NCBI GenBank assembly: GCA_964598225.1
Contig: CAZRBG010000008.1
Location: forward strand, 68,319 to 132,318
Source: SG8-4 sp964598225
GTDB lineage: Bacteria > Planctomycetota > Phycisphaerae > Sedimentisphaerales > Anaerobacaceae
DNA length: 64,000 bases
Direction: 5' to 3'
Shown: piece by piece, positions 52,080 through 61,362 of the stretch
Layout: every line of letters starts with the position of its first letter
How positions within the stretch are numbered: position 1 is the stretch's first letter
Position numbers and translations under genes: made by a program
The notes under the pieces: generated by a model
The model's database searches: none
Seen by the model: only the letters and a program-made list of their open reading frames with translations
Told to the model about the DNA's origin: nothing

Positions 52080-54092
52080 ATGTTTGCAATAGACAATCAA
52101 AAGCGCGTTGTCATTGAATCTGTCACACCGATTATTGACGGGGGACATTTCCCTGTCAAAAGAATCGTCGGAGAGAAAGTCCAAGTCCATGCCGACATCT
52201 TTTGTGACGGTCACGACCGCGTTAGAGCGGAAATTCTGTACAAATGCATCGGGACAAAACAATGGAGCATTGTCGAAATGGTTCCGTTGGTCAATGACAA
52301 GTGGACCGCTTCGTTCGAGGTGCTTGAGATAGGTCAATACTGTTATACGGCCAGGGCCTGGCTCGACCGGTTCGATTCGTGGCAGGCGGATTTCAAGAAG
52401 AAATACCAAGCCGGCCAGAAAATAAAAGTGGACCTGATGATAGGAAGCGAGCTTATCTCGCAGGCCGCTGAAAGAGCTGATTCTGACGAAGCCGAAAAGC
52501 TGAACCGCTGGGCCGAGCGCCTCAGAAAAGGCAAGACCACTGATGCGGCCGAGCTTGCTCTATCGGAAGAATTGACGGCGACGGCACGGAAGTACCCGGA
52601 CAGAAGCCGGGCGACAAAGTACGAAACGGAATTGCGTGTTCGCGTCAACAGAGCGACTGCCTTGTTCAGCGCATGGTATGAGTTGTTTCCTCGTTCCTGC
52701 TCCGACAAAAGTCCGTCCGGCCAGCGCCGTACCGGAACGGCAAAACACGGCACTTTGAAAGATTGCGAGAAGCTGCTGCCGGACATTGCAAAGCTCGGAT
52801 TCGACGTTGTGTATTTGCCGCCGATTCATCCAATCGGCAGGACTAACCGTAAGGGAAAGGATAATTCGACCTGCTGTAAGCGCGGCGACCCGGGCAGTCC
52901 GTGGGCGATCGGCTCAGCCGAAGGTGGACACAAATCGATCCATCCAAGGCTGGGCGAGTTGAAAGATTTTCGAAAACTGGTCAAGTCGGCTGAAAAGAAT
53001 GGTCTGGAGATCGCCGTAGATCTGGCGTACCAGTGCTCTCCGGATCATCCGTATATCAAGGATCATCCGGAATGGTTCCTCTGGCGACCGGACGGCACGA
53101 TTCAACATGCGGAGAATCCGCCCAAAAAATACGAAGATATTGTGCCGATCAATTTTGATACCGAGGACCGAAAAGGTCTGTGGAATGAGCTGAAAAGTGT
53201 AGTCCTTTTCTGGATCGAGCAGGGCGTGCGAATATTTCGCGTCGATAATCCTCATACCAAGCCGTTTGCATTCTGGCAATGGATGATCGCCGGCATAAAG
53301 AAGGATTATCCCGAGGTCATCTTTCTGGCCGAGGCCTTTACGAGGCCCAAAGTCATGGAACATCTGGCTAAAATCGGATTTGACCAATCTTATACGTATT
53401 TTACATGGCGTAATACAAAATATGAATTGACTCAGTATCTGACGGAATTAACAAAGACGGACGTGGCGGAATACTTCCGGCCCAATTTCTGGCCGAATAC
53501 GCCGGACATATTGCCCGAGTATCTGCAATACGGCGGCCGACCTGCATTTATTATCAGGCTCGTGCTCGCGGCGACACTTTCTTCGAATTACGGAGTATAC
53601 GGACCGGCGTTCGAGCTTTGTGTTAGTGACGCTGTCGAAGGCAAAGAAGAATATCTCAATAGCGAAAAGTATGAAATCAAGAAGTGGAACAGGACCCGAG
53701 CGGGCAACATTCGAGCGGTGACCGAGCGAGTCAATAGAAGTCGGCGGCAAAACCCTTCGTTGCAGCAGACTCGCAACCTTCGTTTTTTCGAGGTGGATAA
53801 CGACATGATTCTTTGCTACGGCAAGATGAGCGACGACATGTCGAACGTGACGATCATGCTGGTCAATCTCGATCCTTATCACACACAATCGGGGTGGATT
53901 AACCTGCCCCTCGAAGATTTACAGGTCGATCCGGAAAAGCCTTATCTGTTGCACGACCAGCTCAGTCACGACAAGTATATCTGGCAGGGGTACAGAAACT
54001 ATATTGAGCTTGATCCACGCGTAATGCCGGCTCACATCCTGTGCCTCCACAGACGCTTGCGACGGGAGACGGATTTTGACTACTTCATGTAA
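52080..54092 (+). CDS. glgE: Alpha-1,4-glucan:maltose-1-phosphate maltosyltransferase
   Basis: 670 aa. GH13_3 enzyme that extends alpha-1,4-glucan by adding maltosyl units from maltose-1-phosphate. N-terminal beta-sandwich (TPIIDGGHFPVKRIVGEKVQ), AWYELFPRS, DVVYLPPIHPIGRTNRKGKD, nucleophile D389 (FRVDNPHTKPFAFWQW), acid/base E418 (LAEAFTRPKVMEHL), and D476 in NTPDILPEYLQYGGRPAF. These positions match the spacing of the Streptomyces enzyme. No ribosome binding site precedes the ATG. First gene of a five-gene alpha-glucan/trehalose operon. Confidence 0.96.
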   Translation: MFAIDNQKRVVIESVTPIIDGGHFPVKRIVGEKVQVHADIFCDGHDRVRAEILYKCIGTKQWSIVEMVPLVNDKWTASFEVLEIGQYCYTARAWLDRFDSWQADFKKKYQAGQKIKVDLMIGSELISQAAERADSDEAEKLNRWAERLRKGKTTDAAELALSEELTATARKYPDRSRATKYETELRVRVNRATALFSAWYELFPRSCSDKSPSGQRRTGTAKHGTLKDCEKLLPDIAKLGFDVVYLPPIHPIGRTNRKGKDNSTCCKRGDPGSPWAIGSAEGGHKSIHPRLGELKDFRKLVKSAEKNGLEIAVDLAYQCSPDHPYIKDHPEWFLWRPDGTIQHAENPPKKYEDIVPINFDTEDRKGLWNELKSVVLFWIEQGVRIFRVDNPHTKPFAFWQWMIAGIKKDYPEVIFLAEAFTRPKVMEHLAKIGFDQSYTYFTWRNTKYELTQYLTELTKTDVAEYFRPNFWPNTPDILPEYLQYGGRPAFIIRLVLAATLSSNYGVYGPAFELCVSDAVEGKEEYLNSEKYEIKKWNRTRAGNIRAVTERVNRSRRQNPSLQQTRNLRFFEVDNDMILCYGKMSDDMSNVTIMLVNLDPYHTQSGWINLPLEDLQVDPEKPYLLHDQLSHDKYIWQGYRNYIELDPRVMPAHILCLHRRLRRETDFDYFM

Positions 54093-57000
54093 TACATGGT
54101 ACAAAGACGCTGTTATTTACGAACTCCATGTCAAGGCGTTTTACGACGCCAACGGAGACGGCATGGGGGATTTCCAGGGCCTTCTCCAGAAACTGGATTA
54201 CCTTCAAGATCTGGGCGTAACGGCGGTCTGGCTCTTGCCGTTTTATCCGTCGCCATTGATGGACGACGGCTACGATATTGCCGACTATTACAATGCCAAT
54301 CCCGACTACGGGCCTCTTAAAGATTTCCGAAAGTTCCTGCGCGAGGCTCACAAACGGGACATCCGCGTCATTACCGAACTGGTGGTCAATCATACTTCAG
54401 ATCAGCATAAATGGTTTCAGCGAGCCAGGCGGTCGAAGCCCGGTTCGGTCTGGCGGGATTTCTACGTCTGGAGTGACACTCCCGACAAGTTCAAGGAAGC
54501 CAGGGTGATCTTCAAAGACTTCGAGAACTCCAACTGGAGCTGGGACCCGGTCGCTCAGGCCTATTATTGGCATCGTTTCTACAGTCATCAACCGGATCTC
54601 AACTATGACAACCCACGAGTCCGAAAAGAAATAATCCGTGTCCTCGATTTCTGGTTCGGCATGGGCGTGGATGGGCTGCGTCTCGATGCCGTTCCGTATT
54701 TATACCAGCGAGACGGCACCAATTGTGAGAATCTGCCTGAAACACACGCTTTTCTCAAGGAGTTGCGCGCGCACGTTGATGCGAAATTCGAGGGCCGAAT
54801 GCTCCTGGCTGAGGCGAACCAATGGCCCGAAGATGCGGCTGAGTACTTCGGCAAAGGGGATGAATGCCACATGGCCTTTCATTTCCCTGTTATGCCGCGA
54901 CTGTTTATGGCGCTGCGCACCGAAGACCGGTTCCCCGTAGTTGATATGCTCGAGCAAAGCCTTGACATTCCGGAAAACTGCCAGTGGGCTATGTTCCTGC
55001 GCAATCACGATGAACTGACTCTGGAGATGGTCACGGACGAGGAACGCGACTACATGTATCGGGCGTTCGCCCAGGATCCGCGAGCGCGCATAAATCTTGG
55101 TATCAGAAGACGGCTGGCTCCGCTGCTCAATAACAATCGAAGAAGCATTGAACTGCTCAACGCCTGTCTGCTCTCGCTGCCGGGTACGCCCATTATCTAT
55201 TACGGCGACGAGATAGGAATGGGCGACAATTACTATCTCGGAGATCGTGACGGCGTACGGACGCCGATGCAATGGAGTGCGGACAGGAATTCCGGATTTT
55301 CCACCGCCAATCCTCAGAAGCTGTTTTTACCCGTCGTTATCGACCTTGAATATCACTACACGGCCGTGAACGTCGAGACACAAGTTGCTAACGTGTCGTC
55401 TCTTTTCTGGTTCATGCGGCGAATCATCGCAATGCGGAAACAGCACAAAGCGTTCAGTCGCGGCAGCATAGAATTCGTAGACTCGGACAATCCGCACGTG
55501 CTCTGTTTTGTTAGAAAATTCGAGGAAGATACGGTTCTCGTCATCGCAAACCTGTCTCGGTTCTGTCAGGTCGCTTCACTGAAGCTGAATGATTACAACG
55601 GATTCGCCGCTGTAGAGATATTCAGCGGAAACGATTTTCCACAGGTAAGCGAAAGGCCTTATGTTCTCACCGTGGGCCCCCATAGTTTTTACTGGCTGAC
55701 CATGCGAAAAGCCGAGCAAATCGATACCGCAACGGCCGATCAGGAGCAGCCTTTGACGGTCGGTGCGAGCTTCAAAGCAATCGTAATGAACGATGAAGCC
55801 AGGCAACAACTCTCACAGGTTTTACGAGGGTATATCCAGCAATGTCGCTGGTTCGGCGGAAAAGGCAGAACGATCCGGCGGTTCAGGATCGCCGACAGCA
55901 TCACGATATCCACCAGGCAGGATTTGGTGCACGTATTAATATTAAAGGTTTCATACGTGGGGGCACCTCAGGAAAGTTACATGCTACCGATCTGTTTGGC
56001 CGCTGATGAAGCGGCGACAGAAATTGCCGAACAGCATCCACAAGCTGTTATTGCCGCACTCGAGACCAAAGATCGAAAGGGACTTCTTTGCGATGCCGCG
56101 TTCAGTAAAGGTACGCAGGATTATCTGCTCGAAGTGGTCGCAGCGCCAAACAGCAGGAAAAAAGCTAACAAACTGAAAGGCCGCAGGAGCAGACGACTCA
56201 GAGAACTGCTTCGACGCGATGAACTTCCTCTTGAGTCCCGCGTGATGAAGGTGGAACAGAGCAACACGTCAATCAACTACGATGATCGCTTGTTTCTGAA
56301 GCTATATCGCCGGTTGGAAAGCGGCGCCAACCCGGATGTCGAGTTGTCACGCTATTTGACCGAGTATACGGACTTCAAAAGCTTTCCCGCTTATGCCGGT
56401 TGTCTCGAATGGAGCCCAAACAAAAGGGACCTGTTGACTGTCGGGTTGCTTCTGGAATATGTGCAGAACGAGTCCGATGGATGGAATTATATGCTCAGTG
56501 CAGTAGGAAGGTATCTTACTCAGGCTATGGCTCTGAAGGGAGAATTCGATGAATCGATAGAACCGCCGGAGTCCATCCGGCACGTCCGGCCCGAATCGAT
56601 CCCTCCTCGAATTCGTGATCTGATCGGGTCGGTCTATATGGAAATGGCCAGTCTTCTCGGTCGGCGCACGGCCGAATTGCATCTTGCCCTGGCTTCTCTT
56701 AGGCAGGAGCCCGAAGCCACGCCGGAACCTTTTTCTCTGCTCTACCAAAAATCGGTATATCAGTCCATGCGCGCTCTGACATTAAAGGTTTTCAATGCGC
56801 TCGGCAAAAACGCCGGCAAACTTCCCGATACAGTTGCCGATGAAGCCAAACAGCTTCTCAGCGAGAAACAAACGATACTGAAACGCCTTCAGCGTATCGC
56901 CAAAAAGAAAGTTACGGGCATGAAGATCCGGATTCACGGAGACTATCATCTCGGACAGGTGCTCTATACCGGCAAGGACTTCGTCATTATAGACTTCGAG

Positions 57001-57384
57001 GGCGAGCCGGCCCGGCCGTTGGGCGAGAGGCGTCTCAAGCGATCCGCCTTGAGGGACGTTGCCGGAATGATAAGGTCGTTTCATTACGCGGCTTATGGGG
57101 GTATCTTTCTCAGGCCTTCCGAGCAGAGCGGAGACGTTGAGTATTTGCAGCACTGGGCCGATCTGTGGTATTTCTACATGAGCGGGGTCTTCCTGGATTC
57201 GTATCTGGCGAACGTTAAGTCGGCGGAACTGTTACCCCCGGACGAAAATGATTTTACAGTACTGCTTGAATCCTTTCTGCTCGAGAAAGCGATATACGAA
57301 CTGGGCTATGAGTTCAATAATCGGCCCGATTGGCTTAAAATTCCTATGCGCGGCATAGAGAATGTATTGAAAAAGAAATTGTAA
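54076..57384 (+). CDS. treS: Trehalose synthase fused to maltokinase
   Basis: 1102 aa, TTG start overlapping glgE by 17 bases. Residues about 1-540 are a GH13_16 trehalose synthase (WYKDAVIYELHVKAFYDANG; D204 in GLRLDAVPYLY; E246 in LLAEANQW; D312 in LRNHDELTLEM). Residues about 580-1102 are a maltokinase (WFGGKGRTIRRFRIADSI, kinase motifs HGDYHLGQVLYT and VIIDFEGEPARPLGERRLKR). TreS interconverts trehalose and maltose; the kinase makes maltose-1-phosphate for GlgE. The fusion of the two enzymes is known in other bacteria. An internal ATG at 54096 is in another frame and not used. Confidence 0.95.
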   Translation: MTTSCNTWYKDAVIYELHVKAFYDANGDGMGDFQGLLQKLDYLQDLGVTAVWLLPFYPSPLMDDGYDIADYYNANPDYGPLKDFRKFLREAHKRDIRVITELVVNHTSDQHKWFQRARRSKPGSVWRDFYVWSDTPDKFKEARVIFKDFENSNWSWDPVAQAYYWHRFYSHQPDLNYDNPRVRKEIIRVLDFWFGMGVDGLRLDAVPYLYQRDGTNCENLPETHAFLKELRAHVDAKFEGRMLLAEANQWPEDAAEYFGKGDECHMAFHFPVMPRLFMALRTEDRFPVVDMLEQSLDIPENCQWAMFLRNHDELTLEMVTDEERDYMYRAFAQDPRARINLGIRRRLAPLLNNNRRSIELLNACLLSLPGTPIIYYGDEIGMGDNYYLGDRDGVRTPMQWSADRNSGFSTANPQKLFLPVVIDLEYHYTAVNVETQVANVSSLFWFMRRIIAMRKQHKAFSRGSIEFVDSDNPHVLCFVRKFEEDTVLVIANLSRFCQVASLKLNDYNGFAAVEIFSGNDFPQVSERPYVLTVGPHSFYWLTMRKAEQIDTATADQEQPLTVGASFKAIVMNDEARQQLSQVLRGYIQQCRWFGGKGRTIRRFRIADSITISTRQDLVHVLILKVSYVGAPQESYMLPICLAADEAATEIAEQHPQAVIAALETKDRKGLLCDAAFSKGTQDYLLEVVAAPNSRKKANKLKGRRSRRLRELLRRDELPLESRVMKVEQSNTSINYDDRLFLKLYRRLESGANPDVELSRYLTEYTDFKSFPAYAGCLEWSPNKRDLLTVGLLLEYVQNESDGWNYMLSAVGRYLTQAMALKGEFDESIEPPESIRHVRPESIPPRIRDLIGSVYMEMASLLGRRTAELHLALASLRQEPEATPEPFSLLYQKSVYQSMRALTLKVFNALGKNAGKLPDTVADEAKQLLSEKQTILKRLQRIAKKKVTGMKIRIHGDYHLGQVLYTGKDFVIIDFEGEPARPLGERRLKRSALRDVAGMIRSFHYAAYGGIFLRPSEQSGDVEYLQHWADLWYFYMSGVFLDSYLANVKSAELLPPDENDFTVLLESFLLEKAIYELGYEFNNRPDWLKIPMRGIENVLKKKL

Positions 57385-57418
57385 TTTGCCTGTTTACTCC
57401 GCTACGGGAGATAGTTTT

Positions 57419-59410
57419 ATGGACAAACGAGAGACCACCATTGTTGAAGGCGCAAGTTTACTTACGGACCACGATATTTATCTGTTCAGAGAAGGCCGTC
57501 ATTTTCGGCTGTATGAAAAGTTGGGCGCTCATCTTATGGAACATGACCGAATCCGGGGCACATTCTTTGCCGTGTGGGCGCCGAATGCCGCCTATGTCTC
57601 TGTGATCGGCGATTTCAACGGATGGGACCGACAGTCGCACCCGCTTACTGTGCGGCCGGACAGCTCGGGAATCTGGGAAGGTTTCATTCCGGGAGTGGAC
57701 AGCGGGTCGCTGTACAAATATCACATTGTATCCCAACATAACAATTACGTCGTGGATAAAGGCGATCCATTCGGGTTTTATTGGGAATTGCCTCCCAAAA
57801 CCGCATCAGTCGTACGCGATCTGCAACACGACTGGAAAGACGGCAAATGGATGAAGGGCCGAGAGAGCCGCAATAACTTGTATGCACCGATCAGCGTTTA
57901 TGAGGTTCATTTGGGATCCTGGAAGCGCGACCCGTCTGAGCCTCAGCGGCTCTTGAGTTGCGGAGAAATAGCTCCTGCGCTGGCCGAGCATGTAAAGCAA
58001 ATGGGCTTCACACACGTTGAGTTTCTTCCGGCGATGGAACATCCGTTCTATGGCTCGTGGGGCTATCAGACCTTGGGCTTTTTTGCGCCCTCCAGCCGCT
58101 ACGGCACCTGTCAGGATTTCATGTATCTTATCGAGTACCTGCATCGAGAAGGTATTGGGGTCATTTTAGACTGGGTTCCTTCTCATTTTCCTTCGGATGA
58201 ATATGGATTAGCTTTTTTCGACGGCACCCATTTGTACGAGCATGCCGACCGACGCCTGGGATTTCACCCGGATTGGAAAAGCTGTATTTTCAACTACGGC
58301 AGGAATGAAGTCAGGTCCTTTCTGATTAGCAGCGCGATGTTCTGGCTGGACAAATACCACGCCGACGGCTTGCGCGTCGACGCGGTTGCCTCCATGCTGT
58401 ATCTGGATTACTCGCGTAAACCCGGCGAGTGGATACCGAATATACACGGAGGGCGGGAGAACCTCGAAGCTATTGCTTTTTTGCGCGAATTCAACCAGTG
58501 GGTTCTCAAAGAATATCCGGATGTTCTAACGTTTGCGGAGGAATCTACATCCTGGGCGATGGTTACACGTCCGGCTGAAACGGGCGGGCTTGGTTTTTCA
58601 ATGAAATGGAACATGGGCTGGATGCACGACACGCTGGAGTATTTCGGTCTCGATCCGGTGCATCGCAAATACCACCAGGACAAGCTGACGTTCAGCATCT
58701 GGTACTCCTTCAGCGAGAATTTCATACTCCCTCTGTCGCATGATGAAGTTGTGCATGGAAAAGGCTCGCTTTTTGGCAAGATCGCCGGCGATCCATGGCA
58801 GAAATTCGCCAATCTCAGACTGCTTTTCGGCTATATGTACACTCATCCGGGCAAGAAACTGTTGTTCATGGGTTCGGAAATCGGGCAGCAGCGCGAATGG
58901 AACCACGATTCCTCTCTCGATTGGCATCTTCTGCAAAACGAGCCGAACCAAGGCATCAACAAATGGGTGAAAGACGTGAATCGCTTTTATAGGGAAGAAT
59001 CTGCGCTCCACGCGTTGGACTGTGATTCGCGGGGATTCGAATGGATCGATTTTCACGATGCAGATAGAAGCATCATAACGTATCTCCGCCGCAGTAATCC
59101 TGCACTCGCACCAGAATCGGGTGAGGCTCAGAGCGGGGCGGAGGAGTACAGCGGCAGTGTCGTACTGGGCGTATGTAATTTTACGCCCGTACCAAGAACC
59201 AACTACCGGGTGGGTATACCGTATGGAGGTATATGGAAGGAAGTGTTAAACAGCGATGCCAAAGAATACGGGGGCAGCGGATACGGGAATATGGGCAAAT
59301 TGGAGGCCTCTCCCGCATCGTTTTACGGCAAGTACGATCAATCGCTTTCTGTGACGCTGCCGCCTCTGGCAATTGTCGTGTTCAAACATGAAGGAGGTGA
59401 CGCTGAATGA
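57419..59410 (+). CDS. glgB: 1,4-alpha-glucan branching enzyme
   Basis: 663 aa. GH13_9: N-terminal CBM48 (GTFFAVWAPNAAYVSVIGDF, NGWDRQSHPLTVRPDSSGIW), then VYEVHLGSWKR, HVEFLPAMEHPFYGSWGYQ, nucleophile D321 (GLRVDAVASMLYLDYSRKPG), acid/base E374 (LTFAEESTSWAMV) and LPLSHDEVVHGKGSLFGK. The 53-residue spacing of Asp and Glu equals that of E. coli GlgB. It creates alpha-1,6 branches in the glucan made by GlgE. Start ATG at 57419 has GGGAGA upstream; a TTG at 57386 is less likely. It overlaps treZ by 4 bases. Confidence 0.95.
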   Translation: MDKRETTIVEGASLLTDHDIYLFREGRHFRLYEKLGAHLMEHDRIRGTFFAVWAPNAAYVSVIGDFNGWDRQSHPLTVRPDSSGIWEGFIPGVDSGSLYKYHIVSQHNNYVVDKGDPFGFYWELPPKTASVVRDLQHDWKDGKWMKGRESRNNLYAPISVYEVHLGSWKRDPSEPQRLLSCGEIAPALAEHVKQMGFTHVEFLPAMEHPFYGSWGYQTLGFFAPSSRYGTCQDFMYLIEYLHREGIGVILDWVPSHFPSDEYGLAFFDGTHLYEHADRRLGFHPDWKSCIFNYGRNEVRSFLISSAMFWLDKYHADGLRVDAVASMLYLDYSRKPGEWIPNIHGGRENLEAIAFLREFNQWVLKEYPDVLTFAEESTSWAMVTRPAETGGLGFSMKWNMGWMHDTLEYFGLDPVHRKYHQDKLTFSIWYSFSENFILPLSHDEVVHGKGSLFGKIAGDPWQKFANLRLLFGYMYTHPGKKLLFMGSEIGQQREWNHDSSLDWHLLQNEPNQGINKWVKDVNRFYREESALHALDCDSRGFEWIDFHDADRSIITYLRRSNPALAPESGEAQSGAEEYSGSVVLGVCNFTPVPRTNYRVGIPYGGIWKEVLNSDAKEYGGSGYGNMGKLEASPASFYGKYDQSLSVTLPPLAIVVFKHEGGDAE

Positions 59411-61362
59411 TACCCGGCCCACGATTAGACGATAAAGGCCGGCGCACTTTCACCGTGTGGGCCCCGCATCGAGATCGTGTCGAATTAGAGTTAGTCGGAG
59501 ATCAGGCCGTTTCCGGGCGGGTCGAGGAGAAGACACTCATCGAGATGCAACCTGTCGATGAGCAAGTCGATCAGGAAATAAGAGTCGGCTACTGGCAATT
59601 GGCGCTGCCGGATGTCCAACCGGGCGCTCGATATTTTTTCCGATTGGACGGAACTGTCACGAGGCCGGACCCGGCGTCGAATTTCCAGCCTGAGGGTGTT
59701 CACGGACCCAGCGAGGTGATCGATCACAGGCAATTCGATTGGAAGGATGACAACTGGCAAAGCATTGGCCTGGAAGAGATGATTATCTACGAGCTGCACG
59801 CGGGCACGTTCACGCCGGAAGGCACGTTCTCTTCGGCAATCGAGCGATTAGACTATCTGAAAGGACTCGGGGTCAATGCGATTGAGATCATGCCCGTCGC
59901 TCAGTTTCCCGGCAGCCGCAACTGGGGCTACGACGGCGCGTATCCTTACGCTGTCCAGAATTCTTACGGCGGTCCCGACGGACTCAAGGAACTTGTCAAC
60001 GCCTGCCACCAAAACGGCATGGCGGTTGTTTTGGACGTTGTTTACAATCACCTCGGGCCTGAAGGGAATTACCTGCGCGATTTCGGACCGTACTTTACCG
60101 ACAAGTACAAGACACCGTGGGGCGAGGCGATAAATTTCGACGGAGCTTACAGCAATCAGGTGCGCGATTATTTTATCGAGAACGCACTTTATTGGTTGCG
60201 GGATTATCACATCGATGCTCTCCGGCTGGATGCGATGCACGCGATATTCGATATGAGCGCCAAGAATTTCATGCAGGAGCTGGCTGAGCGAGTCGAGCAG
60301 TTTTCGCAGGAGAACGGCCGAAAGTATTACCTGATCGGCGAAAGCGACCTTAACGACGTGCGCCTTGTCAAGCCGCGATCGAGCGGCGGCTATGGACTCG
60401 ACGCTCAATGGTCCGACGATTTTCATCACAGTGTGCATACATTGCTGACCGGGGAGGACAAAGGCTACTACCGGGACTTCGGCAGCGTCGGTGACCTCGC
60501 CAAAGTTTTTAAAGTGGGCTATGCCTATACGGGTCAGTACTCGAAACACCGAAAAAGGCGCCACGGAAACAGCCCGAAGCGAAGAAGTGCCCGGCAATTT
60601 GTTGTTTGCATACAGAACCACGACCAGGTAGGCAACAGAATGCGCGGCGACAGGCTTTCGCAGTTAGTTGATTTCGAGGCCCTCAAACTTGCTGCGGGAA
60701 CCCTCATTCTATCGCCGTATGTACCCCTTTTGTTTATGGGCGAGGAATACGGAGAAGAATCTCCTTTTGCGTACTTCGTGAGCCATAACGACGAAGATTT
60801 GATTGAAGCGGTGCGCCACGGGCGACAGGAGGAATTCAAGTCGTTCGAGTGGCAGGGGGAAATTCCCGATCCGCAAGCCGTCTCGACATTCGAACAGTCC
60901 AAGCTAAAGTGGGATAATCGCACGGCGGAGAAAAATTCCGTTCTCCTGAACTTCTATCGCACGTTGATCGGACTGAGAAGAAGCCGACCGCATTATGCAG
61001 ACAAACGCGGGATGCGGGTCCGCACTCTGAAGAAAAAAAAGGTACTGCTCTGGCATCGCAAGTTCGAGCAAAGTCAGCTCCAGTGCGTTATGAATTTCGC
61101 CGCCGAACAGCAAAGCCTGAAACTCTACGCTCCGCGAGCGCGCTGGAAGAAAATTCTGGACTCCGCAGAAACAAGGTGGCTCGGACCGGGATCGACTCTC
61201 CCTGATGAGATTCAGGGCAGCGAAGCAGTAGCCGTACCTCCCATGAGCGTCATATTGTATGAGGCCGGCAAGCCGCACCCAATAGAACAAGTGCAACAAG
61301 CCAGAGAGCAGGCGCCTGTGAGCAGGGGAGGTGAAGATGTACGTTCCGTCGGCCACTTATAG
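59407..61362 (+). CDS. treZ: Malto-oligosyltrehalose trehalohydrolase
   Basis: 651 aa. GH13_10 enzyme that releases trehalose from the end of maltooligosyl-trehalose. FTVWAPHRDRVELEL (CBM48), YELHAGTFTPEGTFSSAIER, IEIMPVAQFPGSRNWGYDGA, AVQNSYGGPDGLKELV, nucleophile D275 (ALRLDAMHAIFDMSA), acid/base E312 (YLIGESDLNDVRLV), IQNHDQVGNRMRGDRL and FMGEEYGEESPF. ATG overlaps the glgB stop (ATGA). The partner treY follows with a 26-base overlap. Confidence 0.95.
   Translation: MIPGPRLDDKGRRTFTVWAPHRDRVELELVGDQAVSGRVEEKTLIEMQPVDEQVDQEIRVGYWQLALPDVQPGARYFFRLDGTVTRPDPASNFQPEGVHGPSEVIDHRQFDWKDDNWQSIGLEEMIIYELHAGTFTPEGTFSSAIERLDYLKGLGVNAIEIMPVAQFPGSRNWGYDGAYPYAVQNSYGGPDGLKELVNACHQNGMAVVLDVVYNHLGPEGNYLRDFGPYFTDKYKTPWGEAINFDGAYSNQVRDYFIENALYWLRDYHIDALRLDAMHAIFDMSAKNFMQELAERVEQFSQENGRKYYLIGESDLNDVRLVKPRSSGGYGLDAQWSDDFHHSVHTLLTGEDKGYYRDFGSVGDLAKVFKVGYAYTGQYSKHRKRRHGNSPKRRSARQFVVCIQNHDQVGNRMRGDRLSQLVDFEALKLAAGTLILSPYVPLLFMGEEYGEESPFAYFVSHNDEDLIEAVRHGRQEEFKSFEWQGEIPDPQAVSTFEQSKLKWDNRTAEKNSVLLNFYRTLIGLRRSRPHYADKRGMRVRTLKKKKVLLWHRKFEQSQLQCVMNFAAEQQSLKLYAPRARWKKILDSAETRWLGPGSTLPDEIQGSEAVAVPPMSVILYEAGKPHPIEQVQQAREQAPVSRGGEDVRSVGHL

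Noticed and set aside
57386..57418. TTG start for glgB at 57386
   Set aside because: The ATG at 57419 has a proper ribosome binding site and the extra residues are not part of the family.
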